From Runella sp. MFBS21 (lineage in GTDB: Bacteria > Bacteroidota > Bacteroidia > Cytophagales > Spirosomataceae): DNA of 64,000 nt. Below, piece after piece: positions 55,352 through 62,894 of the stretch. Below the pieces are notes generated by a model. It was not told where the DNA came from. It ran no database searches and saw only the letters and a list, made by a program, of their open reading frames with translations. The position numbers and the translations under genes are program-made. Position 1 is the stretch's first letter. Each line of letters starts with the position of its first letter. Location: the NCBI RefSeq assembly GCF_029433105.1, contig NZ_JARNTW010000001.1:62001-126000 (forward strand), read 5' to 3'.

Positions 55352-57763
55352 TTATTCCGATTTCAATGATTTTACGGGATTTACCAAAGCAGCTTTGGTC
55401 GCGTAATAAGCAATCGCTCCAATGGCCACAGTCAACACTACCCCAAAAAACAGAACCATCAAGCCTATGTTTAACCCTGCATAAAAAGTAAACATCTTAT
55501 TCATAAACATATTCTCAACCAATCCAATCGGTAAAGCGACCACTGCTGCAATAAACAATAGTTTCAAAAAACTCCACGACAAAATCCGAACCACTTCCCA
55601 TACGCTTGCTCCCATTACTTTCCGAATCCCGATTTCTTTGTAGCGTTTTTCGGTACTGTATGTCACCATGCCTAGCAATCCCATAAGGGCAATTACAAAA
55701 ATGATGACTGAGGCCAAGCCCATGATTTTCATATCTTCTGCCGGATAGTAGCGGTCATATAGTTCTTTTTCGTACCACGAATACCCTAGTTCTTTGTAAG
55801 GATGGTGTTTTTTCCAAATGGTCTTCATATCGGCCAAGAAAGCATCCTGATGCACTTGTGGGTTGACTTTCACCGACAGCATCGCAAATTGTGACGGATT
55901 GTACTGGAAAACCAACGGTTCTTTTTTGTATTGGTAATGGAAATGACAAAAATCTTTGACTATGCCCACAATTTGGGCAGGAAAACCATTGTTCAAAAAT
56001 ACCTGCTGCCCAATCGTTTCGCGAGGCGTGCCGAGGCGCAGACGCTGCACGGCGGTTTCGTTGAGTAAGATAAAATGCCCCGTCGAGTCGGTAGAAGAAA
56101 AGGGTAAATTTTTACCTGCTACCAACGTCAGATTCATGTTTTCGATGAAGTTTTTATCGACCGAATAATAGTATGTGGATGAATTTTCATCCTTTTCGTG
56201 CACTTTAATGGCTTGCTGCGAAGGCACACCTCCAAAGGGCATGGAGACCAAACCTATTTTTTCTACATCTTTATGCTTTTTGATGTCATCTATCAACACA
56301 CGATAATCTTGCCCTGCCAATGATAAATTAAAAATTCCTTTTCGGTTAAAATTATCGTTTTCGGTAGCCATATAACTAAACTGATTGTACATATGACCAA
56401 TCATAAACAAGAACCCCAACGTAGCTACAAACTGAATGACAATCAGGCTTTTTCGGAAGTTTACTTTTCCAAATGAAATCGGGCCTAACATACCTTTCAA
56501 GACCATAGCAGGCTGAAATTTTGACAAAATAACGGCTGGTAATGCCCCTGCCAAAATACCCAACACCAAAGTAAAAATCACAAACATTCCTCCGATTAGC
56601 GTTTTATTTTCGACCTCCCAGGTAAGCCATTGTACTTGAAGGTTTTGTTTCATAAAATACAACAACACTAACCCAATCCCAAAGGCAAAAAAGGCAATGA
56701 TAAGCGCTTCACAAATAAACTGAATCACCAACTGAACCCGAATTGCCCCCATCACTTTGCGTACACCTACTTCTTTGGAGCGACTCAACGACCGCGCCAA
56801 TGTCAGGTTGGTGTAATTGAAACCGGCCAACAACAAAATCATTAAAGGAATGAAAAAATTGAAATAAATATCTTCCATAGAGTCTACATAGGGATTGTAT
56901 CTCAAATCCTCGACACTTGGAGATATATCGGCCAAAGCCTGTTTCCGAAACAGATTGGTCTTTTTGGTAGCGGTTAGGTTGATATTCGTCTTTTTAGCCA
57001 CTCCTTGTAGTGCCAAATCTAAAGCATTTGAAGGCGCATTAGGCTGGACTCTCACAAAGGTGTGGGTTTCGTAGGTTCCCCATTCCGCGTTTTGTTTTAT
57101 CTCTGGCCGAAATTTTTCTAACGTCGCTATCGATACCATTACATCGCTTCGAAACTGCGTTTGCTTTTTAAAAGGCTTCAACACGCCCGTTACCGTCATG
57201 GGGCCGTAGGTAGGATGTACCAATGTTTGTCCAATAGGATTGGCATCATTAAAAAACCTTTTAGCGGCTTCAGTACTCAACATCAACGTATTGGGAGCTA
57301 TTGAAATGCTTCCTTTGGTGAGCGAAAACCCAAAAAGTTCGAAAAAACTGGGCTCTACGTACAAGGTGTTTACTTTCAACGACTTAAACGGAGTAGTTAG
57401 CTCCCAGCCAAAATCCCGCACCACTTTGGTGGCTTTTTCAATGCTAGGGTAGTTGTTTTTTAACTCATCTGCTAGTAAGTAGGGCGACGAAGCATACTTT
57501 GTCACTGTTCCTTCGCGGGTTATTTCGTTGGTCAAAACTCGATAAATGCGTTCGGGATGAGGGTGGAAATTGTCAAACTCAAAAGTGCTTTGAAGATGCA
57601 TCAAGGCCAATAGCGCAAAAGGAATAGCCAACCCCAAACCCATGATGTTGATGAAGGAGAAAAGCTTGTTTTTCCAGAGATTTCGAAACGCTATTTTGAT
57701 ATAATTGGCCGCCATGCCAGCCTCCCAACCTGCAATAGGGAAGAAATTATTTGATGTTTTCAT
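55352..57763 (-). CDS. ABC permease P15 (divergent)
   Basis: ABC3/MacB-type permease, 803 residues from the ATG at 57763. An internal ATG at 57715 (MAANYIKIAFRNLWKNK) lines up with the starts of all other permeases and has GGGAGG before it, so it may be the true start. The first 21 codons of the longest frame are repeat and are excluded. Coupling segments are SRSKEVGVRKVMGA and KRYKEIGIRKVMGAS, the latter unusual (Y for T). The tail is NPVKSLKSE. The periplasmic domains look the least like the rest (DISPSVEDLRYNPYVDSMED). Middle permease of the operon behind the ATPase. Confidence 0.9.
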   Translation of the reverse strand: MKTSNNFFPIAGWEAGMAANYIKIAFRNLWKNKLFSFINIMGLGLAIPFALLALMHLQSTFEFDNFHPHPERIYRVLTNEITREGTVTKYASSPYLLADELKNNYPSIEKATKVVRDFGWELTTPFKSLKVNTLYVEPSFFELFGFSLTKGSISIAPNTLMLSTEAAKRFFNDANPIGQTLVHPTYGPMTVTGVLKPFKKQTQFRSDVMVSIATLEKFRPEIKQNAEWGTYETHTFVRVQPNAPSNALDLALQGVAKKTNINLTATKKTNLFRKQALADISPSVEDLRYNPYVDSMEDIYFNFFIPLMILLLAGFNYTNLTLARSLSRSKEVGVRKVMGAIRVQLVIQFICEALIIAFFAFGIGLVLLYFMKQNLQVQWLTWEVENKTLIGGMFVIFTLVLGILAGALPAVILSKFQPAMVLKGMLGPISFGKVNFRKSLIVIQFVATLGFLFMIGHMYNQFSYMATENDNFNRKGIFNLSLAGQDYRVLIDDIKKHKDVEKIGLVSMPFGGVPSQQAIKVHEKDENSSTYYYSVDKNFIENMNLTLVAGKNLPFSSTDSTGHFILLNETAVQRLRLGTPRETIGQQVFLNNGFPAQIVGIVKDFCHFHYQYKKEPLVFQYNPSQFAMLSVKVNPQVHQDAFLADMKTIWKKHHPYKELGYSWYEKELYDRYYPAEDMKIMGLASVIIFVIALMGLLGMVTYSTEKRYKEIGIRKVMGASVWEVVRILSWSFLKLLFIAAVVALPIGLVENMFMNKMFTFYAGLNIGLMVLFFGVVLTVAIGAIAYYATKAALVNPVKSLKSE

Positions 57764-57789
57764 ATTTCTATTTTCCGTGTTGGGGTATT

Positions 57790-57835
57790 GTAGAGACGTT
57801 GCATGCAACGTCTCTACAGCATGCAACGTCTCTAC
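57790..57835. repeat. Palindromic repeat with extra half, P16-P15 gap
   Basis: A full 28-base copy (57790-57817) is followed by an additional right half GCATGCAACGTCTCTAC (57819-57835). It starts 12 bp after the P16 stop and ends before the P15 start, inside the operon. Confidence 0.95.
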
Positions 57836-57847
57836 GTGACAATGAAT

Positions 57848-60205
57848 TTATTCTGATTTCAACGATTTCACGGGATTCATCAATGCCGCCTTGATAGCCT
57901 GAAAACTGACCGTAAGAAGCGCAATCACCAACGCACTAACGGCGGCTATTAAAAAATACCACCATTCCATATCGATGCGATACGCGTATTTTTGAAGCCA
58001 ATCCTTTAGGAAATACCATGCAATAGGAAAGGCGATGAGCGTGGCAATGAACACTAATTTCAGAAAATCCAAAGAAAGCATTTGGACTAAGTTGCCTACG
58101 CTTGCGCCCAATACTTTTCGCACGCCGATTTCTTTGGTACGTTGTTCGGCAGTAAATGCGGCCAATCCAAATAGACCCAAACAGGAAATAAAAATGGCTA
58201 AGAAGGCAAAGTAGTTGGAGAGATTGCTGACTACATTTTCGCTTTTGTACTGTTTGGCAAGTTCTTGGTCAGCAAAGAAGTACTTGAATGGAAAATGAGG
58301 ATTAAACTGCTTAAAGATTTTTTCGGTGCTAGCGATAGCCGTTGGGATTTTTCCAGCCTCGGTACGAATTACTACTACGCCCCAATTTTCGTCTTTGGGC
58401 TGTAATCGCAAAATCAAAGGCTCGATGGCTACATGAAGTGTATTGTGATGAAAATCTTTCATCAAGCCTACAATCGTCCCTTTGCGCCCCCACATGGTCA
58501 TTTCTTTGCCAACGGGGTCTTTGTAGCCCATTTTGCGAGCGGTGGCTTCATTGATGATATAGTTGGTGGTATCCATACCAAATTGAGGGCCAAAATCACG
58601 TCCTTCAATCAGCTGTATGCCCATGGTTTGGATATAGTCATAAGAGATAGAATTGTTGGCAAAAAGGAGAAGCTGAGTAGTATCTTTGCCAGGCCAAGAC
58701 ACCCCTTGGGTAGAAGAACCCACTTCCAAAGGATTGGCCTGTGAAGAAGTGACAAGCTTGATGCCGGGTTGATTTTGAAGTGCTTGCTTAAACGAAGCGA
58801 AATTTTTCTGTAAATCTCCCTCCAATGGCATATAAAGCAGGTTTTCGCGGTCAAATCCTATATTTTTGGTCTGTAAAAAATTGATTTGGCGGTGTACGAT
58901 AATCATCCCCACAATCAGGATAATAGATAATGCAAACTGAAATACCACCAGCCCCTTGCGAAAATAAGTGGCACTAGGTTTGAATTTAAGTGCTCCTTTC
59001 AAGACTACGACAGGATTGAGCGACGACATAAACAAGGCTGGATAACTCCCCGCTACAAATCCCGTAAGAAGGGTTAGAATAACTAAAAAGAGCCAGAAAC
59101 TGCCTTCAGTAAAGTTGAGAGAAAGCTCTTTTTCGGTAAGCAGATTGAAAGTAGGTAACAACAAAAACACAATCAATAGGGCTATCACAAGAGACATAAA
59201 AGTGATAAGAATAGCTTCCCCGATAAACTGGCCAATCAAAACACTTTTCATGGCACCGATTACTTTTCTGACTCCTACTTCCTTGGCTCGCTTGACCGAA
59301 CGTGCCGTGGCTAAATTCATAAAATTGATGCACGCAATTGCCAAAATAATAATGGCAACAATGGCAAAAATACGAACGTAATCAATCCGACCGCCGTTTT
59401 GACGACCACTGTCCCAGTTAGAATATAAATATGACTCTTGGTATGACTGTAAAAATAATTCTACGTTGCTGTCTTTGTTTTTGGTTTTAATATACTTTTT
59501 GATTTTGGCATTTACTTTTTCTATAGAAGCACCTTTGACGAGCATTACGTAGCAGCGGGGGCCATTGTTGCCCCATTCTTTGGCCCATGCGTTGGTTTTA
59601 TGCCAACGGTCGTAGCTCATCAAAAAGTCAAATTTAAGGGAGGAGTTTTTGGGGATTTCGGCCAGAATACCCGTCACCATCATGTCATCTTTGCTATCAA
59701 TTCGGATGGTTTTGCCTAAGGCATCTTGATTGGGAAAATATTTATCCGCCAATTTTTTAGAAATCACAATGCCGTCGGGGCGTTTGAGGGCAGTCCGAGC
59801 ATCTCCTTTGCCTAGTTTAAAGCTAAACATTGTCAGAAAATCGCCTTGTACATAGCGGCCTTTTTCTTTATCGAAATTGTTGCCAACCGTAAAAAGCGGT
59901 TCTTCTTCCCATAGCATCTGACTTGCTTTTTCTATTTCAGGAATATCCTTTACGATATTTTCGGCCAAAATGCCAGGTGTAGAAGCATAAGTCTCAATTT
60001 TACCAGAATAAAACTGATTTTCCATCACCCGATAAAGACGAGAGCCATTTTCATGGAAAGAATCCATCGCTACTTCATCTTGTACCCATAGCATAATGAT
60101 AAGGCTACAAGCCATTCCGAGGGCTAGCCCTAAAATATTGATAGCCGAAAAAGCCTTGTTTTTTTGAAGATTACGAAGGGCTATCTTGAAGTAATTACTA
60201 AACAT
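57848..60205 (-). CDS. ABC permease P16
   Basis: ABC3/MacB-type permease, 785 residues, the shortest of the set, starting MFSNYFKIALRNLQKNK. Coupling segments are KRAKEVGVRKVIGA and QRTKEIGVRKVLGAS; the tail is NPVKSLKSE. The loop LYSNWDSGRQNGGRIDYVR groups it with P2, P6 and P8. It is the permease nearest to the ATPase gene, 205 bp downstream of it and separated by a strong hairpin (60364-60402). No separate sigma-54-like promoter was found in that gap, so it is likely read from the HlyD promoter. Confidence 0.93.
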   Translation of the reverse strand: MFSNYFKIALRNLQKNKAFSAINILGLALGMACSLIIMLWVQDEVAMDSFHENGSRLYRVMENQFYSGKIETYASTPGILAENIVKDIPEIEKASQMLWEEEPLFTVGNNFDKEKGRYVQGDFLTMFSFKLGKGDARTALKRPDGIVISKKLADKYFPNQDALGKTIRIDSKDDMMVTGILAEIPKNSSLKFDFLMSYDRWHKTNAWAKEWGNNGPRCYVMLVKGASIEKVNAKIKKYIKTKNKDSNVELFLQSYQESYLYSNWDSGRQNGGRIDYVRIFAIVAIIILAIACINFMNLATARSVKRAKEVGVRKVIGAMKSVLIGQFIGEAILITFMSLVIALLIVFLLLPTFNLLTEKELSLNFTEGSFWLFLVILTLLTGFVAGSYPALFMSSLNPVVVLKGALKFKPSATYFRKGLVVFQFALSIILIVGMIIVHRQINFLQTKNIGFDRENLLYMPLEGDLQKNFASFKQALQNQPGIKLVTSSQANPLEVGSSTQGVSWPGKDTTQLLLFANNSISYDYIQTMGIQLIEGRDFGPQFGMDTTNYIINEATARKMGYKDPVGKEMTMWGRKGTIVGLMKDFHHNTLHVAIEPLILRLQPKDENWGVVVIRTEAGKIPTAIASTEKIFKQFNPHFPFKYFFADQELAKQYKSENVVSNLSNYFAFLAIFISCLGLFGLAAFTAEQRTKEIGVRKVLGASVGNLVQMLSLDFLKLVFIATLIAFPIAWYFLKDWLQKYAYRIDMEWWYFLIAAVSALVIALLTVSFQAIKAALMNPVKSLKSE

Positions 60206-60363
60206 GATTAAAAGAGCTGTTGAATAGGTTTTTGAGAAATGAGAAAAGGAAAAAACAGCGTTGTACTCACTTTGTGTTTTTTATAGCAGCATTACACAAA
60301 CAGCACTGTCTCACTCAAGACAAGTGGTATGAAGAAAAAAATGTGCTGTATGAGATAGATATC

Positions 60364-60402
60364 AAGGAGAGAAAAGTAAACAATTCTTACTTTTCTCTCC
60401 TT
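60364..60402 (-). terminator. Hairpin between ATPase and P16
   Basis: Perfect inverted repeat with 16-base arms AAGGAGAGAAAAGTAA (60364-60379) and TTACTTTTCTCTCCTT (60387-60402), loop of 7. It begins 8 bp after the ATPase stop codon. Not GC-rich and not followed by a clear U-run, so it may be a partial terminator or an RNA-stabilising element that sets different levels for HlyD/ATPase and the permeases downstream. Unlike the palindromes at other junctions. Confidence 0.7.
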
Positions 60403-60410
60403 AGAAGGGT

Positions 60411-61088
60411 TTAAACCCGCATTTTTTCGGTTACTACTTTTCCGTCAAATAAATTGACAATACGGTGGGCAAAGCCAGCATCGTAAGGTGAGTGAGTCAC
60501 CATGATGATGCTTGTGCCTTCGTCGTTGAGTTGAGAGAGGAGTTTCATCACTTCTTCGCCATTAGCAGAGTCCAAATTTCCGGTAGGCTCATCGGCCAAG
60601 ATTAATTTGGGTTTTGCTACTACTGCCCGCGCGATTGCGGTCCGTTGTTGCTGTCCACCAGAGAGTTGTTGAGGAAAGTGATTGCGACGGTGCATGATAT
60701 TCATACGGGTCAAAACAGTCTCTACCATATCCTTGCGCTCATTGGCAGGCACTTTGAGATAAAGCAAAGGAAGCTCTACGTTTTCGTACACCGTTAGCTC
60801 GTCGATAAGGTTAAAACTTTGGAATACGAATCCAATATTGCCTTTACGAAGCTGAGCGCGTTGGCGTTCGGAGAGTTTGGCTACTTCGGTGCCATGAAAA
60901 TCGTAGCTGCCATCAGAAGGATTGTCAAGCAATCCTAGGATATTGAGAAGGGTGGATTTTCCACATCCAGATGGCCCCATGATAGCTACAAATTCGCCAT
61001 CTTTTACTTCCAAATCTATTCCGTTCAGGGCTGTTGTTTCTACTTCTTCGGTAGTGAAGATTTTTTGGAGATTAGTTGTTTTTATCAT
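60411..61088 (-). CDS. ABC transporter ATPase (MacB/LolD type)
   Basis: Stand-alone nucleotide-binding subunit, 225 residues, full length for the LolD/MacB class. Walker A GPSGCGKS at 38-45, Q-loop Gln90, signature LSGGQ at 142-146, Walker B LILADE at 162-167 and switch His199 (MVTHS) are all present. The sequence [20 protein letters not shown] is typical for this class. It should dimerise under the cytoplasmic coupling segments of a permease. It is the only ATPase gene in a window with sixteen permeases that lack one. It lies 99 bp after the HlyD gene and upstream of P16. Confidence 0.95.
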   Translation of the reverse strand: MIKTTNLQKIFTTEEVETTALNGIDLEVKDGEFVAIMGPSGCGKSTLLNILGLLDNPSDGSYDFHGTEVAKLSERQRAQLRKGNIGFVFQSFNLIDELTVYENVELPLLYLKVPANERKDMVETVLTRMNIMHRRNHFPQQLSGGQQQRTAIARAVVAKPKLILADEPTGNLDSANGEEVMKLLSQLNDEGTSIIMVTHSPYDAGFAHRIVNLFDGKVVTEKMRV

Positions 61089-61187
61089 CGTAAAGTCAAA
61101 ATTATGGATTCAAGAATTGTGAGGATGAAAATGGCTACTCGATAAGAGACTCAATATAAAACCGAGGGTTTCTTTCTTAGGGGTTGA

Positions 61188-62498
61188 TTAATTTAATTCC
61201 AATACTTCTTTATCTCCAAAATTGGCGTACGAACTTGTAATCACTTTTTCACCATTTTGAAGGCCCTCCAATACTTCATAATACTCGGGGTTTTTGCGGC
61301 CTAAAGTGATATTTCTTTTGACGGCCCGCTTGCCGCTGTTGTCTAAGACATAGACCCAGTTGCCACCTGTATCGGAGAAAAACCCACCTACTGGCAATAA
61401 AAGAGCCTTTTCTGCTTTACCTAGCCAAAGACGGATGGGGGTAGATTGTCCACGTTTGATTCCTTCAGCAGCGCCGGTGGCAGGGAAAATCATATCCACT
61501 TCAAAGCGACCATTGCGTACTTCAGGGTATATTCTAGAAATGGTGAGGGGGTTTTCTTTTCCGTTAAAATCAAAAGTACCTTTCAGACCTACAAAAATCC
61601 GTGAGATATAGTGTTCATCGATAGCAACCCGCATTTTGAAGCCGTTGAGGTCGTCGATTTGTCCGATGTTTTGTCCTTGGCTGATATTAGAACCCACTTC
61701 TACATCAATCGAAGACAGTACCCCGCTTACGGGTGCTTTTACCACTAAGTTGTCGAGGGTTTGTCGCCACAGCTCAACGTTTTTCTGAGTACGTGAGAGC
61801 GTACCTTCTAGCTGTGCGATTTGCATCTTGGCGTTTTCTTCCTGATAGTTTTGTGATTCGGTTTCGATTTCTTTTTGTTTTACCAAAAGCTCATAATCAC
61901 GTTTTGATTTCAAAAAATCAGACTCAGGCAATACTTTATCTTTGAAGAGTTTCTGATTGCGTTCATAAATATCCTTCGCTTGGTCGATTCTGAACTCTAG
62001 ATCGTTGAGAGTACGGCGAATATTGAAGCGATTGACTTTCAGTTGTTGGCGGGTATTTTGGAGGTCGTTTACCAAGCGGCTTGCTTCGGTTTCTGACTGC
62101 AAGAAGCTCAACTTTAAATTTTGATTCTCAAGTTTGAGCAATATCTGTCCTTGATTGACCATACTACCACCTTCTACAAGTTTTTCTTTAACGTACCCTC
62201 CTACAATCGCATCTAAGCGGATGATTTTGAGGGGTTGTACCACCCCTGTTACCACAATAAACTCATCAAACGAACCTCTTGAGACTGAGGAAACCGTGAG
62301 TTTTTCGGCTTCTACGTTAAGTTTAGAGCGTTTATCTGCAAAAAATACTTGATAAACGACAAAAGCCACGAGGGCTGCCCCGCCCGCAAACATGAGCATG
62401 CGTTGGGTATTCCAAAATTTCTTTTTGCGTACGCGGTCCATTGAGCCTTGAGTATGGTTGCCCGTGGTTTGGTTGATGAGCGGATTCTTAACTTCCAT
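61188..62498 (-). CDS. HlyD/MacA-type membrane-fusion protein
   Basis: Periplasmic adaptor of a tripartite efflux system, 436 residues. One N-terminal membrane helix (about 33-53). First lipoyl half (about 90-125, VGGYVKEKLVEGGSMVNQGQ). Long coiled-coil hairpin (about 128-250). Second lipoyl half (about 250-285, VVKAPVSGVLSSIDVEVG). Beta-barrel and membrane-proximal domains follow, with GFFSDTGGNWVYVL near the end. It should link a permease to a TolC-like channel, which is absent from this window. First gene of the operon with the ATPase, about 135 nt downstream of a sigma-54-like promoter at 62647-62662. The ATG at 62498 fits the short cytoplasmic tail. Confidence 0.94.
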   Translation of the reverse strand: MEVKNPLINQTTGNHTQGSMDRVRKKKFWNTQRMLMFAGGAALVAFVVYQVFFADKRSKLNVEAEKLTVSSVSRGSFDEFIVVTGVVQPLKIIRLDAIVGGYVKEKLVEGGSMVNQGQILLKLENQNLKLSFLQSETEASRLVNDLQNTRQQLKVNRFNIRRTLNDLEFRIDQAKDIYERNQKLFKDKVLPESDFLKSKRDYELLVKQKEIETESQNYQEENAKMQIAQLEGTLSRTQKNVELWRQTLDNLVVKAPVSGVLSSIDVEVGSNISQGQNIGQIDDLNGFKMRVAIDEHYISRIFVGLKGTFDFNGKENPLTISRIYPEVRNGRFEVDMIFPATGAAEGIKRGQSTPIRLWLGKAEKALLLPVGGFFSDTGGNWVYVLDNSGKRAVKRNITLGRKNPEYYEVLEGLQNGEKVITSSYANFGDKEVLELN

Positions 62499-62646
62499 GT
62501 GAAATAAATTTAAGCAAAATAATTTTTAGAAAAATGGTAAACAAAATGGCTGTTAATAACAACGCCTTGTCTGGCTCACGCTTCTCTTAACCTAAACTAA
62601 TTTTCAAATCGTGTTTTTATGGCTGTATGAGTTCATTTACAATGCT

Positions 62647-62662
62647 GCCAATACCCGTGCCA
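62647..62662 (-). promoter_or_regulatory. Sigma-54-like promoter of HlyD-ATPase operon
   Basis: Minus strand TGGCACGGGTATTGGC: perfect TGGCACG -24 half, TTG at 12-14. The dyad midpoint lies 86 bp upstream of the -12 G. Leader to the HlyD ATG about 135 nt. Confidence 0.78.
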
Positions 62663-62716
62663 GAAATATAAGTACCTGTATATGAGCGATTTGTTTTTGG
62701 AGAATGATTCGCAAAT

Positions 62717-62753
62717 TGTCCGAAAACGGACAACCGTTGTACGGCTTTGGACA
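62717..62753. promoter_or_regulatory. Paired dyad enhancer site shared by divergent promoters
   Basis: TGTCCGAAAACGGACA (62717-62732) is a perfect dyad. TGTACGGCTTTGGACA (62738-62753) is imperfect. Centres are 21 bp apart. The midpoint is 86 bp from the leftward and 85 bp from the rightward -12 G. It is the likely binding site of the response regulator encoded next to it. Confidence 0.8.
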
Positions 62754-62806
62754 AGAATAAAAATAGCCTTATTTCTTAATGGTTGATAATGAGGGATTTC
62801 GTATTT

Positions 62807-62822
62807 TGGCATCCTAATTGGG
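62807..62822 (+). promoter_or_regulatory. Sigma-54-like promoter of the response regulator
   Basis: Plus strand TGGCATCCTAATTGGG, GG at 2-3 and TTG at 12-14. It is the only sigma-54-like promoter on the plus strand in the window and uses the same dyads as the HlyD promoter, 85 bp away. Points to self-activation of the regulator gene. Confidence 0.7.
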
Positions 62823-62894
62823 TAATAAATAATACAGAAAGTCTTCTTAAGATTACAGAGAAAAAATTAAATCGTCCATTCACAAATATCTCAA

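Larger units (their letters stand above)
62499..62894. other. Divergent control region HlyD / response regulator
   Basis: 396 bp without a gene. It contains one paired dyad site (62717-62753) placed almost symmetrically between two outward sigma-54-like promoters, 62647-62662 toward HlyD and 62807-62822 toward the response regulator. The part from 62499 to 62646 is the HlyD leader; nothing else recognisable is in it. Confidence 0.8.

Noticed and set aside
60307-60322. TGTCTCACTCAAGACA upstream of P16, resembling one dyad
   Set aside because: It has no second dyad 20-22 bp away and no TGGCA element about 85 bp downstream. Its half-sites lack the conserved CC/GG.
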